A program made the translations under genes and the position numbers. Shown here in pieces: positions 51,843 through 62,178 of a DNA stretch of 64,000 nucleotides; position 1 is the stretch's first letter; the number at the start of each line of letters is the position of its first letter. The stretch is taken from assembly GCF_004000215.1 (NCBI RefSeq), contig NZ_RBVY01000004.1, forward strand, positions 248,001 through 312,000, given 5' to 3'. The notes under the pieces were generated by a model. It was not told the origin of the DNA, did not search any database, and saw only the letters and a list, made by a program, of their open reading frames with translations. The stretch comes from Nitratireductor alexandrii (GTDB taxonomy: Bacteria; Pseudomonadota; Alphaproteobacteria; Rhizobiales; Rhizobiaceae).

Positions 51843-52628
51843 TTATCCGGACCCAAACCGCTTGAATGTCCAGTAGCCGGCCATGTCGCCGTTCGGTGGC
51901 GCCGGCGGCTCGACCGCCCGCCTGGCGTCGGCCCAGGCCGCGCGCCGCCAATGCTGGAAGATCGGCATCCACAGCCATGACAAGCCGCGCAGGCCGGCGT
52001 GGAAAACCGCAAGCACGAAACGCCGCCATCCCGTCTGCTGGCGCCGGTGATCGTCGATATAATCGAGCCCGGCGTGCTGAAACGCGGCTCCGGTTTGCAG
52101 GCCGACAATCGTCTCCTTGTAGCGCTCAATATCCGGCGCCCGGCCATAGAGCCTTGCATAGTCGTGCGTGGCCCGCGCAATGGCGACGCCAAGGTCGTAC
52201 CGCGTATGCGCACGCACACCGCGCGAGACCAAAAGCAGATGGGACGAAATCGGGGCGGCCATCGTCAACCCGCCGGCAAGGCCATGGTAGCGCCGCCAGG
52301 GACCGGCCACCGGCTCTTGCAGCGGCGTATGCATTGCGGCGCGATAAATCTCGTAGAAGCGAATGATCGTCAGATAGGCGAATTCGGGATCGCGCCGCGT
52401 GCCGAGAAACCGCATCCAGCGCTGCGTCGTGCGCAGATAGAGCCCGGCAAACAAGGTGTGGATGCGCCGCGCCGGCAAATCCGGCATGCCGGCGAAGGTC
52501 TTCCGGTCGGCCTCGATGGCCTCGACAACTGCCAGGGCCCGGGCGCGCAACTGCCCGACAAGGCTCGCCTCGGCCTGCCTGTCGCGGTCTTCGCTCGGCC
52601 GCGGCCGCGCTGCGTTCCCCCCAGACAT
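51843..52628 (-). CDS. DUF5995-like conserved protein
   Basis: A 261-residue soluble, Arg/Ala-rich, largely helical protein. The centre (about 55-200) has FAGLYLRTTQRWM, EFAYLTIIRFYEIY, LAGGLTMAAPISSHLLL and DYARLYGRAPDIERYK, resembling the DUF5995 family, which has no known function. No signal peptide or catalytic motif is evident. Start ATG 52628 fits the conserved part; upstream frame continues into the ybaK-like gene and is not used. Confidence 0.6.
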   Translation of the reverse strand: MSGGNAARPRPSEDRDRQAEASLVGQLRARALAVVEAIEADRKTFAGMPDLPARRIHTLFAGLYLRTTQRWMRFLGTRRDPEFAYLTIIRFYEIYRAAMHTPLQEPVAGPWRRYHGLAGGLTMAAPISSHLLLVSRGVRAHTRYDLGVAIARATHDYARLYGRAPDIERYKETIVGLQTGAAFQHAGLDYIDDHRRQQTGWRRFVLAVFHAGLRGLSWLWMPIFQHWRRAAWADARRAVEPPAPPNGDMAGYWTFKRFGSG

Positions 52629-52672
52629 AGGATAATGATAGCAAAGCCGGACGAGCCGGTCACCCGTCGACG

Positions 52673-53143
52673 TCAGGCTGCGATGTCGCCGACCGTCGCG
52701 CCCGCCGCCGCCAGCAACGCGCCGGGCGCGCAGGAAAACACCGCGTCGTGCGCGCCGGCCGCCGCCCAGACAATGTCGAAATCGCACAAGGCCCGATCGG
52801 CGAAGGCCGCAACCGGCTCCAGATGGCCGAGCGGCGCCACGCCGCCAATGGCGAAGCCGGTGCGTTCGCGCACCAGCCGCGGATCGGCGCGCGCCAGTTC
52901 CTCGCCGGCCAGCGCGGCCGCCTTGGACTGATCGAGCCGGTTGACGCCGGACACCAGGAATAAAAACAGTTTTTGGCTATGCGCACCCTGGAAAATCAGC
53001 GATTTGACGATCTGCGCGACGCCGACGCCGCATTGCGCGGCCGCTTCCTCGGCGGTGCGGGTCGATTCGCCCATACGCCGAACCTCGATCGACAGGCCGG
53101 CGGACGCCGCCGCCGCGCGCACGCGCTCAATGCTCTTGCTCAC
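52673..53143 (-). CDS. YbaK/EbsC-family aminoacyl-tRNA deacylase-like protein
   Basis: A 156-residue protein of the YbaK/ProX editing family, which removes wrongly attached amino acids from tRNAPro or related tRNAs. AQIVKSLIFQG (about 44-54, conserved Lys), LVSGVNRLD and AIGGVAPLGH are typical. GTG 53143 with AAGGA upstream is preferred; a TTG at 53164 would extend it by seven residues. Confidence 0.85.
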   Translation of the reverse strand: MSKSIERVRAAAASAGLSIEVRRMGESTRTAEEAAAQCGVGVAQIVKSLIFQGAHSQKLFLFLVSGVNRLDQSKAAALAGEELARADPRLVRERTGFAIGGVAPLGHLEPVAAFADRALCDFDIVWAAAGAHDAVFSCAPGALLAAAGATVGDIAA

Positions 53144-53169
53144 CGATTTTTCCTTGAAATTCAATGGTT

Positions 53170-53988
53170 TTAAATCGAAAATTCAAGTACGAGCCCATCG
53201 TGCCCCGGCACGACGTGATCAGGCGTTTCGTTCAATACCGTCTCATAGTCGAGCGGCACATGCATATGGGTCAGCACCGCCTTTTTGGGGGCCAGGCGCC
53301 CGATCCAGCCGAGCGCCTCCTCCAGCGACAGATGCGAGGGATGCGGTCGGTATTGCAACGCGTCGATGACCAGCAGATCGAGATCGAACAGCCGATCGAC
53401 CGTGTCGGGCGGAAAGTCGCTTACGTCCGGGCAATAGGCGACGTCGCCGACGCGAAAGCCGAGCGAGACGATCTCGCCATGGATCTGCGGCAGCGGCGTG
53501 AAGGTCAGAGCACCGCCCTCTCCCGTGATCGTCACGGCGTCGTCATGGTCGATCTCGTGCGCGTTCAGGATCGGCGGATAGGAACTGCCGGCCGGCGTCT
53601 CGAAACAATAACCGAAGGCTGCGCGCAGCCGCGCCAGCGTCTGGCGGTCGGCATAAATATCCATCAGCCGGCGCTGTTCGAGCACGAAGCCGCGCAGATC
53701 GTCGACCCCGTGAATGTGGTCGGCATGCGCATGGGTATAAAGCACCGCGTCAAGCCGGCGCACGCTGGCGCGCACCATCTGCTCGCGAAAATCCGGCCCC
53801 GTGTCGATCGCCACGCGCGTTGTGGCGCCGTCGGGGCGGATGCGCTCGACCAGCGCGGCGGCGCGCAGGCGCCGGTTGCGCGGATTGCCCGGATCGCACC
53901 GGCCCCAGTCGCCGGTGATGCGCGGCGTGCCAGGCGAGGAACCGCAACCGAGGATCGTCAGCCGCAGACGGTCTGGCGCCGCGCTCAT
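53170..53988 (-). CDS. metallo-beta-lactamase-fold hydrolase (PhnP-like)
   Basis: A 272-residue MBL-fold enzyme. ILGCGSSPGTPR near the start, THAHADHIHG (metal site HxHxDH, about 91-100), PDVSDFP with the bridging Asp, and LTHMHVPLDYE near the C-terminus match PhnP-type phosphodiesterases acting on cyclic phosphates. It overlaps tatD by four bases. The order metG-tatD-MBL is conserved in Alphaproteobacteria. Confidence 0.88.
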   Translation of the reverse strand: MSAAPDRLRLTILGCGSSPGTPRITGDWGRCDPGNPRNRRLRAAALVERIRPDGATTRVAIDTGPDFREQMVRASVRRLDAVLYTHAHADHIHGVDDLRGFVLEQRRLMDIYADRQTLARLRAAFGYCFETPAGSSYPPILNAHEIDHDDAVTITGEGGALTFTPLPQIHGEIVSLGFRVGDVAYCPDVSDFPPDTVDRLFDLDLLVIDALQYRPHPSHLSLEEALGWIGRLAPKKAVLTHMHVPLDYETVLNETPDHVVPGHDGLVLEFSI

Positions 53989-54779
53989 GAACGCGGGCCG
54001 GGCGGACGCGGGACTTTGGAAAACAAGCGGAAAAAATTCTCCGTCGTCCTGGTGGCGAGGTCGTCGGGCGTCAGGCCGAGCGTGTCGGCCAGCACAGCCG
54101 CGGTGTGGGCGACGAAGGCCGGCTCGTTGCGCTTGCCGCGATGCGGCGGCGGCGCCAGATAGGGCGCGTCGGTTTCCACCAAAATCCGGTCGTGCGGCAG
54201 ATCGGCGGCGATCGCGCGCAAGTCGTCGGATTTGCGAAACGCCACAATGCCGGAAAACGACACGTAGCCGCCAAGCCCGATCCCGGTTTCGGCAAGCTGC
54301 CTGCCGGACGAAAAGCAGTGCAAGACGAACGGGAACGCCCCCTTGCCCGTCTCCTCCTCCAGGATCGCGGCCATATCGGCATCGGCGTCGCGGGCGTGGA
54401 TGACCAGCGGCAGGCCGGTCCGGCGGGCGGCGGCGATATGCCGGCGCAGACCGACGGCCTGGGCCGCGCGCGGCGCCTTGTCGTAAAAATAGTCGAGCCC
54501 GGCCTCGCCGATCGCCACCACCTTGGGATGGGATGCCAATTGCACCAATTCTTCGGTGGCGACGTCCGTCTCCTCGCCGGCATTGTGCGGATGCGTGCCG
54601 ACCGAGCAATAGACGCTGTCATAGGCCTCGGCGATCGCCAGGACCTCGGCGAAACGCCGGACCCGCGTCGAGATGGTGACCATCAGGCCGATGCCCGCCG
54701 CATGGGCGCGCGCGACCACCTGGTCGCGTTCAGGCGCGAAATCGGGAAAATCGAGATGGCAGTGACTGTCGACCAGCAT
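53985..54779 (-). CDS. tatD: TatD-family metal-dependent hydrolase
   Basis: A 264-residue TIM-barrel nuclease-family protein. VDSHCHLDF (residues 3-11) and later GEAGLDYFYD, LVIHARDAD, FVLHCFSSG and VETDAPYLAP are the metal-binding landmarks of TatD DNases. ATG 54779 begins at the motif; longer upstream frame is discarded. It lies 13 bases after metG. Confidence 0.95.
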   Translation of the reverse strand: MLVDSHCHLDFPDFAPERDQVVARAHAAGIGLMVTISTRVRRFAEVLAIAEAYDSVYCSVGTHPHNAGEETDVATEELVQLASHPKVVAIGEAGLDYFYDKAPRAAQAVGLRRHIAAARRTGLPLVIHARDADADMAAILEEETGKGAFPFVLHCFSSGRQLAETGIGLGGYVSFSGIVAFRKSDDLRAIAADLPHDRILVETDAPYLAPPPHRGKRNEPAFVAHTAAVLADTLGLTPDDLATRTTENFFRLFSKVPRPPGPRS

Positions 54780-54792
54780 GATGTTTCCGTTG

Positions 54793-56343
54793 TCAGCCGG
54801 CCGCCGCGCGGTCCTGTTCGACATAACGCGGAAACACCGGCGCCGGCGGCGGCAGCGGATCGCCCGGCGCCAGCGCCCGCTCGAGATCGGCGAAGCGCCT
54901 GTGCGCGGGGTCGACCGCCAGAAGGTCGAGCAGTTTGGTCGCAGCATCCGGCACGAAGGGCTGGCACAGAATCGCCACCCGGCGCACCGTCTCGGCCGTC
55001 ACGTAAAGCACGGTCTGCATGCGCTCCGGGTCGGTCTTTTTCAGCGCCCAGGGCTCCTGGCCGGCGAAATAGCGGTTGGCCTCCGACACCACGCCGAAGA
55101 TCGAGGCGAGCGCGCTGTGGATCGCCTGGTCGGCAATCGCCTTGCGGGCGGCAACGAGCGCGCCGTCGCACTGATCAAGGATCGCCTGATCCGCTTCCGT
55201 CAGCGCGGCCTTGTCGGGCACCCTGCCCGCGCAATTCTTGGCGATCATCGACAGCGAGCGCTGCGCCAGATTGCCGAGATCGTTGGCCAGATCGGCATTC
55301 GAGCGATTGACGATGGCGTCGTGGCTGTAGCTGCCGTCCTGACCGAACGGCACCTCGCGCAGGAAGAAATAGCGCACCTGGTCGAGGCCGTAATGCTCGA
55401 TCAGCGCGAACGGATCGACGACATTGCCGACCGATTTGGACATCTTCTCGCCCTTGTTGAACAAGAAGCCGTGCGCATAGACCCGCTTCGGCAATTCGAT
55501 CCCCGCCGACATCAGGAAGGCCGGCCAGTAGACGGCATGGAAACGCACGATGTCCTTGCCGATAATGTGCACATCGGCCGGCCAGTAGCGCCATTTCGAT
55601 GCGTTCTCGTCGGGAAAGCCGCAGGCGGTGATGTAGTTGGTCAGCGCGTCGACCCACACATACATGACGTGTTTTTCGTCGCCCGGCACCGGCACCCCCC
55701 AGGAGAAGGTCGAGCGCGACACCGACAGGTCGCGCAGGCCCGACTTGACGAAGCTGATCACCTCGTTGCGGCGCTCGGCCGGGCCGATGAAGTCGGGATT
55801 GGCCTCGTAATGGGCAAGCAGCCGTTCCTGGTAGGCCGACAGCCGGAAGAAATAGGTTTCCTCCTCGTTCCACTCGACCGGCGAGCCGAGCGGCTCGCGG
55901 CGCACGCCGTCCTCGCCGACGGTCGTCTCGCTCTCGTCGAAATAGGCCTCCTGGCGCACCGAATACCAGCCGGTATAGCGGTCGAGATAGATGTCGCCAT
56001 TGTCGGCCATGCGCCGCCATATCGCCTGGCTGGCCTGTTTGTGGCGTGCCTCCGTGGTGCGGATGAAATCGTCGTTGGAGCCGCCGAGCGCCGCGATCAT
56101 GGTGCGGAAAATATCCGAGTTGCGGTCGGCCAGCGCCTGCGCCGAAACGCCTTCCTTTTCGGCCGTCTGCTGCATTTTCAGCCCGTGCTCGTCGGTACCG
56201 GTCAGGAAAAACACGTCCTTGCCGTCAAGCCGGTGAAAACGCGCCAGCGCGTCGGTGGCGATCACCGTATAGGCGTGGCCGATATGCGGCTTGCCGTTCG
56301 GGTAGAAGATCGGCGTTGTCAGGTAGAAATTGTCGTTGGCCAT
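54793..56343 (-). CDS. metG: methionyl-tRNA synthetase
   Basis: A 516-residue class I synthetase charging tRNA-Met. HIGH is HIGHAY at 20-25, the second signature is KMSKSV near 300. The connective peptide region lacks the CxxC zinc knuckles, as in the short alphaproteobacterial type, and there is no C-terminal dimerisation domain. ATG 56343 is used ([10 protein letters not shown]). Confidence 0.97.
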   Translation of the reverse strand: MANDNFYLTTPIFYPNGKPHIGHAYTVIATDALARFHRLDGKDVFFLTGTDEHGLKMQQTAEKEGVSAQALADRNSDIFRTMIAALGGSNDDFIRTTEARHKQASQAIWRRMADNGDIYLDRYTGWYSVRQEAYFDESETTVGEDGVRREPLGSPVEWNEEETYFFRLSAYQERLLAHYEANPDFIGPAERRNEVISFVKSGLRDLSVSRSTFSWGVPVPGDEKHVMYVWVDALTNYITACGFPDENASKWRYWPADVHIIGKDIVRFHAVYWPAFLMSAGIELPKRVYAHGFLFNKGEKMSKSVGNVVDPFALIEHYGLDQVRYFFLREVPFGQDGSYSHDAIVNRSNADLANDLGNLAQRSLSMIAKNCAGRVPDKAALTEADQAILDQCDGALVAARKAIADQAIHSALASIFGVVSEANRYFAGQEPWALKKTDPERMQTVLYVTAETVRRVAILCQPFVPDAATKLLDLLAVDPAHRRFADLERALAPGDPLPPPAPVFPRYVEQDRAAAG

Positions 56344-56440
56344 GGAAAAGTCTGTCCGAAGAAAGTGACGGCGGTGGGATAGCGCATTGCGGCTGTCATG
56401 GCCATCCTGCAATCGGCCGCGCGACCGCCCGCTGGGCGGA

Positions 56441-57493
56441 TCAGCCGCCGAGTGCGGCGTGCATGGCCCGCATCAGCCCGGCGACATGCTGGCGCTTGTC
56501 GAGATTGTAGGTCTCCGCCTCGACAATGGCGCGGTTGGCGTCCTGCCAGAATTGCGACAGCGCATCCGCCCGCGCCAGCGCGCCGGTTCGGGCGGCCTCG
56601 ACCGCGAGCGCGGCGGCATGGTCGAGAACGTGACGGTTGAAAAGCGAAAAGGCCATCGTCTGGTCGCGCGCGGCGGCCGCATCGGCAAGCCGCCACGTCT
56701 TGGCCACGTCGAACCTTGCGCCGGTGGCGATCTCCTCGATCGCCGCGGCGATTTCCAATCCGCCATATTGGGTCAGCAGGATCGCCTCGCGCACGCTGCC
56801 ACCGGCGCGTTCCATGAGCGCCCTGGCCGCGTCCGCGTCCTGCGGCGCGATGCCGAGACCCGTCAGCGCACGGCCGAAGGCGCTTTCGGCCAGCGGCTGC
56901 AACCGCACGATCTGGCACCGCGAGCGGATGGTCGGCAGGAGCCCCCCGGCAGCGTGCGAAATCAGGATGAACTGGGTGCGCGCCGGCGGCTCTTCCAGGT
57001 TCTTCAACAGAGCGTTGGCCGCGTTCTGGTTCATATCGTCGGCCGGGTCGATGATCACCACCCGATAGCCGCCGTCGTGGGCGGTGAAGGACAGGAAACG
57101 CTGCACCTTGCGGATCTCCTCCACCGTAACCGCGGTGCGGAATGCCTTGGTGCGCTCGTTGACCGGGCGGGTCAGATGCAGGATCGAGGGATGCCCGCCA
57201 TTGGCGATCAGCTTGAACAGCGTCGTTTCGGGATCCGGCGCGGCCAGGGTGTCGGGCGCATCGGCGGCCTCGGCATAACGCAGCAGATGATAGGCGAGAT
57301 GAAACGCCAGCGTCGCCTTGCCGATCCCGCGCGGTCCGGCCAGCACCAGCGCGTGGTGCAGCTTGCCGGCCCGATACGCCGCGGCGAAGCGGGCGGCCAT
57401 GTCCTCGTGACCGAACAGGGCCGGGTTTTCCGCCGGCTCTGGAATGTCGTCGAGCGTGTCGTGCTGGAGCACGGCGCTGCGTTCGAAGCTCAT
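56441..57493 (-). CDS. holB: DNA polymerase III delta' subunit
   Basis: A 350-residue clamp-loader subunit. AAA+ features: [14 protein letters not shown] (about 51-64), [26 protein letters not shown] (in segments; Walker B and sensor region) and [17 protein letters not shown] with the SRC motif. ATG 57493 overlaps the tmk stop (ATGA). Confidence 0.95.
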   Translation of the reverse strand: MSFERSAVLQHDTLDDIPEPAENPALFGHEDMAARFAAAYRAGKLHHALVLAGPRGIGKATLAFHLAYHLLRYAEAADAPDTLAAPDPETTLFKLIANGGHPSILHLTRPVNERTKAFRTAVTVEEIRKVQRFLSFTAHDGGYRVVIIDPADDMNQNAANALLKNLEEPPARTQFILISHAAGGLLPTIRSRCQIVRLQPLAESAFGRALTGLGIAPQDADAARALMERAGGSVREAILLTQYGGLEIAAAIEEIATGARFDVAKTWRLADAAAARDQTMAFSLFNRHVLDHAAALAVEAARTGALARADALSQFWQDANRAIVEAETYNLDKRQHVAGLMRAMHAALGG

Positions 57494-58149
57494 TTTTCGG
57501 CTGCCACCATCTCGTGTCGTTCGAGCAGATCGGCGACGTGACCGGCAATGGTCGCGGCGACCTCCTCCTCGCTTGCGGACGCGTCGACCACCCTGCAGCG
57601 CTCGGGATCGTTGCGGGCGATGTCGCGAAATGCATCGCGCCGCCGCCGGTGAATGTCCAGCGTTTCCTTTTCGTAGCGGTCGGCCTCCCCTTCCCCGCGG
57701 CGCGCATTGGCCCGATCGAGCCCCTCGACCGGATCGATGTCGAGAATCAGCGTCAGGTCGGGAATCGTCTCGTTGACGGTGACGCGTTCCAGCGCGGCCA
57801 TGAAACCGGGATCGAGTTCGCCGGTGACGCCTTGGTAGACGCGCGAGGAATCCATGAACCGGTCGCACAACACCATCGTGCCGCGCTCGAGCGCTGGGCG
57901 GATCACCTGCTCGACATGATCCGACCGCGCGGCGGCGAACAGGATCGCCTCCATGGCCGGTCCGAACGGCTCCGCCCCTCCCGACAAAAGCACGTGGCGG
58001 ATCGCCTCGGCCCCCGGCGAGCCGCCGGGTTCGCGCGTGACGAGCACGTCGTAGCCCTGTGCGCGCAGCGTATCGGCCAGGATGCGGATCTGGCTCGATT
58101 TGCCGGCGCCCTCGCCGCCCTCGAAGGTGATGAACAATCCGCGCTGCAC
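57490..58149 (-). CDS. tmk: thymidylate kinase
   Basis: A 219-residue dTMP kinase with the P-loop [11 protein letters not shown] (9-19), DR-x motif [13 protein letters not shown] and [19 protein letters not shown] 58149 begins the protein in the family position; upstream sequence in frame is unlike the family. tmk-holB-metG-tatD-MBL is the usual alphaproteobacterial order. Confidence 0.95.
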   Translation of the reverse strand: MQRGLFITFEGGEGAGKSSQIRILADTLRAQGYDVLVTREPGGSPGAEAIRHVLLSGGAEPFGPAMEAILFAAARSDHVEQVIRPALERGTMVLCDRFMDSSRVYQGVTGELDPGFMAALERVTVNETIPDLTLILDIDPVEGLDRANARRGEGEADRYEKETLDIHRRRRDAFRDIARNDPERCRVVDASASEEEVAATIAGHVADLLERHEMVAAEK

Positions 58150-58312
58150 GGCCGATCCGCCCTTTCTTCGGCTGTCGGCCGCCTTCTTACTGCCACGCGC
58201 CGGCAAAATCCATGCATGCGCGTCGATCGCCGCCCGAGCGGAGCGGACCCAATATTGTCCGCCCGGGGCGGCTGTGTCATAGCGGCCCCGTGAGACGATC
58301 TGGAAGGGTGGA

Positions 58313-60067
58313 TTGCCGTTGAACACCCCGGGCGCCGAACCGGACCGCTCCCGGCCCCAGCATGACCGGCTGGCGCCACCCGCGGACTGCACCCCGCTTT
58401 CGGGCGCGCTGCTGGCGATGTCGGGATGGGCGCTGGTGTGGCTGGCGATCGCGGCGGCGAGCGCCGCGCGCTGGCCGCTGATCGTTCAGGACGATGCCCG
58501 CCATTTCGTGATCTGGCTGCGCCAGCAGGCCGACCCGTCATTGTTTGCCGGCGACGCGATCGCCGATCAGTTCAGGACGCTGACGCCATGGGCCTATGAA
58601 GCGCTCTACCGACCGTTCACCCTGCTGGGCGCCGACGCGCTGCTTGTCCATCTGCTGGTCATGATGGCCGCGCTCGGGGCGCTGTTTTCGCTTTCGGTCT
58701 ATCTGCTGACCTACGAATTGTGGCCCTCGCGGCGCGGCGCGGCCCTGGTCGGCGCCATCGCCCCGCTCGTGCTCGGCGGCCCGACCGCGGCGGTGGGGCT
58801 GCCGAAAACCTTCGGCGTGATCATCATCGCGCTGTCGCTGCTGACCTTTCTGCGCCGCCGTCCGGTCTTGACCGCCGCGGCGCTGTTCGTCGGAACCGGC
58901 CTCTATCCCGCCACCGTGGCCGTCAGCGGCCTGGCGATGGCGTTGCTTTGTCTGAAACCGGGTTTTCCCTTCGTTGCGACCGATCGCAGGACGCTGGTCA
59001 CGCTTGCGGCCGGTGGCATCGCCGCCCTTGCGGGCGGGCTGGTGTTCATGCGCGAACTGGCAACCCTCGGCCCGACCTTTTCGCTCGAGCAAGCCCGGCA
59101 GGCCGCGATCTTCTCGCCCGGCGGGCGGCTCGCCTTTTTCGAGGCGGACGGCGCGCTCGGCCTGTGGTGCAATCGCAACGGTTACGCCACCTTCTGTTTT
59201 CGCACGCTGGCCCCGCCCTGGCGGGGCCTCGTCGCCGGCCTGCTGCTCGCGCTTTTTTTCGGCCTCGCCTGGGCGATCGCCAACGGCCGCGCGGCGCGGC
59301 CGATGCGCCGGCTCGGCCTGCCGGAGCCGCCGCCGCGCCTGGCCGGCGTCGCGCTGGCCGTTCTCGCCGCCGGCCTCATCCTGCACAGTCTCGCCCTGCT
59401 GCTGCTATTCAGGCTGCACGAGCCGAGCCGTTACGGCCACAACGCCGTCAAGACCGCCTTCGTGCTCGTCGTCCTGCCTTTCGCGGCCGCCGCCGTCATC
59501 GGCGGCGCACGGCGGCTCCAGCGTCATGGCTGGTCGAAGGCGGCGCGGGCGCTCGTGTTCACGCCGGGCCTGATCGTGGCGGTCGCGATGGTGGCAACCA
59601 GTGCGATGTTTTTTTCCAAGGCGCCCGCCATCCATGCCTATCTGCGCCAGACGCCAAAGGACACGCTGGTGGGCGGATTTTCGCGCGAGCTCGATCTCGT
59701 GCCGGCCTTTTCCTCGCGCGGCGTCTACGCCGCGTACGAATTGATGATCCCCTACAAAAAAACCTATCACGACCTGCTTTATCGGCGCATTACCCAGACC
59801 GTGCTTGCCCTTTATCAGGTCACGCCCGACGCCTTCACAGCCTTCGCGCGCGACAGCGGCATCGACTATGTGCTCGTCGACCGGGGCGAAAGGCACCAGC
59901 GCGACCGGCTGCGCCGCTGGCAGGAGAGCGTGCCGGCGGTGGCGCCGGCGCTGCGGTTTCTGGAGGCGGGCAAGACACCGTTCTTCAAGCCGCTTGAGAC
60001 GCGCTGCGCGGTCGCGCGGAGCCCGCGCCAGTTGCTGTTGGACGCCGCCTGCCTCTCCGCGCGGTAA
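58313..60067 (+). CDS. polytopic membrane protein, unknown function
   Basis: A 584-residue inner-membrane protein with about ten to eleven hydrophobic segments between residues 30 and 445, then a soluble C-terminal domain (about 450-584). An early [16 protein letters not shown] region with paired acids (DD) after the first helix is reminiscent of GT-C glycosyltransferases, which use such residues on the periplasmic side; this is suggestive only. TTG 58313 behind GGAAGGG is the likely start. It stands alone on the plus strand, next to a leftward GT2-GtrA operon, and probably works in the same envelope-sugar process. Confidence 0.6.
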   Translation: MPLNTPGAEPDRSRPQHDRLAPPADCTPLSGALLAMSGWALVWLAIAAASAARWPLIVQDDARHFVIWLRQQADPSLFAGDAIADQFRTLTPWAYEALYRPFTLLGADALLVHLLVMMAALGALFSLSVYLLTYELWPSRRGAALVGAIAPLVLGGPTAAVGLPKTFGVIIIALSLLTFLRRRPVLTAAALFVGTGLYPATVAVSGLAMALLCLKPGFPFVATDRRTLVTLAAGGIAALAGGLVFMRELATLGPTFSLEQARQAAIFSPGGRLAFFEADGALGLWCNRNGYATFCFRTLAPPWRGLVAGLLLALFFGLAWAIANGRAARPMRRLGLPEPPPRLAGVALAVLAAGLILHSLALLLLFRLHEPSRYGHNAVKTAFVLVVLPFAAAAVIGGARRLQRHGWSKAARALVFTPGLIVAVAMVATSAMFFSKAPAIHAYLRQTPKDTLVGGFSRELDLVPAFSSRGVYAAYELMIPYKKTYHDLLYRRITQTVLALYQVTPDAFTAFARDSGIDYVLVDRGERHQRDRLRRWQESVPAVAPALRFLEAGKTPFFKPLETRCAVARSPRQLLLDAACLSAR

Positions 60068-60085
60068 AGCCGGTGCGCCGGCCGC

Positions 60086-60685
60086 CTATCCGCACTCGTA
60101 GCCGATCCTGCCTTTGGGGCTGTTCTTGAACGGATCGATCAGCGCATCGGTATAGGCGCCCGCCAGAAGCCGCTTGCGCGGCAGAAGATGGCTGCGGAAA
60201 AACCGGCTGGCCGCGGCCAGCCTCTTGCCATGGGCGGTCAGCTTCACGCATCCGCCCTCGATCACCACGGTGCCGGATTCGAGCTGCTCGGTCAGGCGCA
60301 CGTCGACCAGCCGGTATTCCGGCAGATATTCCTCGGTAAAAACCTGCCCGATCGCGTCGCGGCGAATACCGCCGCCGCGCTGCTCGAGCTTTTCCAGGAT
60401 GTAGAAGGACAGCGACCGGTCGAGCACGGTCGGCACCGAGATCGCGAACGCGTAACCGCCCAAAAACCACACAACCACGAGAAGCAGGGCCTCAAAGCCG
60501 GTGAAGGGCAAAAAACGCCGCAGCGCCACGACCAGCGCAACCAGCACCGTCAGCGCGGCGAGCGCGTCCTGCACGGCGCTGTAAAGCACCACATCGACGG
60601 GCAGGAAACGGACATGGACGGCGTAAAAGCCAAGCAGCAGAACCACATAGACGAGGCTCAGCAGGACCGCATAGGCGAGTTTCAT
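60086..60685 (-). CDS. membrane protein of unknown function
   Basis: A 199-residue protein with three hydrophobic segments (about 5-25, 38-57, 65-84) followed by a basic soluble region (about 95-199). YEC near the end and KRLAAASRFFRSHLLPRK show no known motif. Last gene of a three-gene operon; overlaps gtrA by four bases. Confidence 0.65.
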   Translation of the reverse strand: MKLAYAVLLSLVYVVLLLGFYAVHVRFLPVDVVLYSAVQDALAALTVLVALVVALRRFLPFTGFEALLLVVVWFLGGYAFAISVPTVLDRSLSFYILEKLEQRGGGIRRDAIGQVFTEEYLPEYRLVDVRLTEQLESGTVVIEGGCVKLTAHGKRLAAASRFFRSHLLPRKRLLAGAYTDALIDPFKNSPKGRIGYECG

Positions 60686-61068
60686 CGCACGAACACCAGA
60701 AAACGGTTGCCGGCATAGCTGAGGCTGACCTGCATCGCGGTCGCGATCACGAAACCGATGCGGAAATCGTGACCGAGAAAGTCGGTCCACACCAGAAGCA
60801 CGAGGCCGTGCAGCAGCGCGATCGCACCATAGAGCCCGCCAAATTTGACCATCTGGCGCAGAATGGGCTCCTCGGTCTTGCGGAACACGAAATAGCGGCT
60901 GCCGAGGAAAGAGGCGGTAATGCCGACGATGGCGGCGAGAAAATTGGCGAGCCCCGCCGAAGGGATGTCCAGCACGGCCAGGTTGAAGCTTAGCGCACCG
61001 TAATGCACGAGCGTCGCCGCGAGCCCGTTGACGACGTAACGCAGCACTTCGCGAAAACGCGCGCTCAC
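60682..61068 (-). CDS. GtrA-family membrane protein
   Basis: A 128-residue four-helix membrane protein of the GtrA/DPMS3 family, proposed to move polyprenyl-linked sugars across the membrane. FREVLRYVVNGLAATLVHYGAL, FLGSRYFVFRKTEE and YAGNRFLVF are characteristic. GTG 61068 overlaps the GT2 stop (GTGA). Confidence 0.88.
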   Translation of the reverse strand: MSARFREVLRYVVNGLAATLVHYGALSFNLAVLDIPSAGLANFLAAIVGITASFLGSRYFVFRKTEEPILRQMVKFGGLYGAIALLHGLVLLVWTDFLGHDFRIGFVIATAMQVSLSYAGNRFLVFVR

Positions 61069-62030
61069 GGCGTTTCGACCTTTTGACCGGTTTCGAAGAT
61101 CTCGTCGACAAAGGCCAGATAGGCGATCGAACTGGCGATGGTGCCGCCGCGCACGACGCCGGTCAGCATCAGCGTCATCAGCGCCAGCGCGCCGGTCTGC
61201 AGGAAGATCAGTACCAGGATGCCGAGGGCGACCGAAAACCAGCCCGGCGTGGAAAAGCCGGCGAGCTTGAGCCCCACCGCCACGATGGCGCCAACGACAG
61301 ACAGCGCCGCCGTCAGCGTGCAGGCGATGCCGACGCGCACCAGCACGTCCTCGGCAAACACCATCAGCCCCTTGAAACCATGCAGCGTCAGGCCGACGAA
61401 ATTCATCTTTGAATGCCCGGCATAACGCGGCCCGCGCGGCAGCGCGCACAAGCCCGTGCGCAGCTTGGACGCGAGCACCGTGCCGGCGACATGGACCGAC
61501 AATTCCTGCATGGAAACCAGGCGGCGGACAGCATGCGCCTTCAGCGCCATGAAATTGCCGAACGAGATCGCGCGGCCCGTCATCAGGCCGAAAAACCGCT
61601 TGTAGATGGCGTAAAACGCCTTGAACCAGATCGTTTCGACCCGCTTTTCGCGTTGCGCGACCACGACGTCGACGTCGCCGCCACGCAGCCGGTCGAGCAG
61701 GCGCGGGATGGTCTCGGGCATGTCCTCGCCGTCGGAATCCATCACCACCACCTCGTGCTGGGGGCCGATATGATCGGCCGCGTAGCCGAGCCCGATCGCG
61801 ATTGCCTGCTGGTGGCCGACATTGCGCCGCAGCCTGAGAACCACCCCGTCGAGCCCGGCCGCGCGCAGGCTTTCGACGTCGAGCGGCTGGCGGACCGAGC
61901 CGTCGTCGACGGCGATCACGAACAGCGCCGCACCGAAGCGGGCCGAGAGTTCGCCGAACAGGCGCGCCGCCGCGTCGCGGTCTTCGTAGACCGGCGTGAC
62001 GATGACGAGCTGTTTGTGCGACAGGTTCAT
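61065..62030 (-). CDS. membrane-associated family 2 glycosyltransferase
   Basis: A 321-residue GT2 enzyme. The catalytic domain (about 1-225) includes VIVTPVYEDRDA, VAVDDGS, RRNVGHQQAIAIGLGYA and VVMDSDGEDMPE (DxD). Two C-terminal helices (about 230-290) anchor it. DPMS/GtrB-like enzymes of this form load a sugar onto a polyprenyl phosphate, and gtrA follows directly, so a GtrB-GtrA type system is likely. Confidence 0.9.
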   Translation of the reverse strand: MNLSHKQLVIVTPVYEDRDAAARLFGELSARFGAALFVIAVDDGSVRQPLDVESLRAAGLDGVVLRLRRNVGHQQAIAIGLGYAADHIGPQHEVVVMDSDGEDMPETIPRLLDRLRGGDVDVVVAQREKRVETIWFKAFYAIYKRFFGLMTGRAISFGNFMALKAHAVRRLVSMQELSVHVAGTVLASKLRTGLCALPRGPRYAGHSKMNFVGLTLHGFKGLMVFAEDVLVRVGIACTLTAALSVVGAIVAVGLKLAGFSTPGWFSVALGILVLIFLQTGALALMTLMLTGVVRGGTIASSIAYLAFVDEIFETGQKVETP

Positions 62031-62178
62031 CTCATCTTCGACCGTTTGACGCCACCGGCCGGCGGCGCGGATCGACGGGACCGCGCCCCGGCATCGTTCC
62101 GGTTTGCCCGAAAAGCCGCCAAGATGAAAGCGGCCGCGGCGATTTCGATGCCACGGGCCGACGCCGGCGACCGGCGCG

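Noticed and set aside
53989-54609. Upstream extension of the MBL-fold frame across tatD
   Set aside because: The frame passes through tatD in another phase; the MBL domain begins at the ATG at 53988, coupled to the tatD stop.
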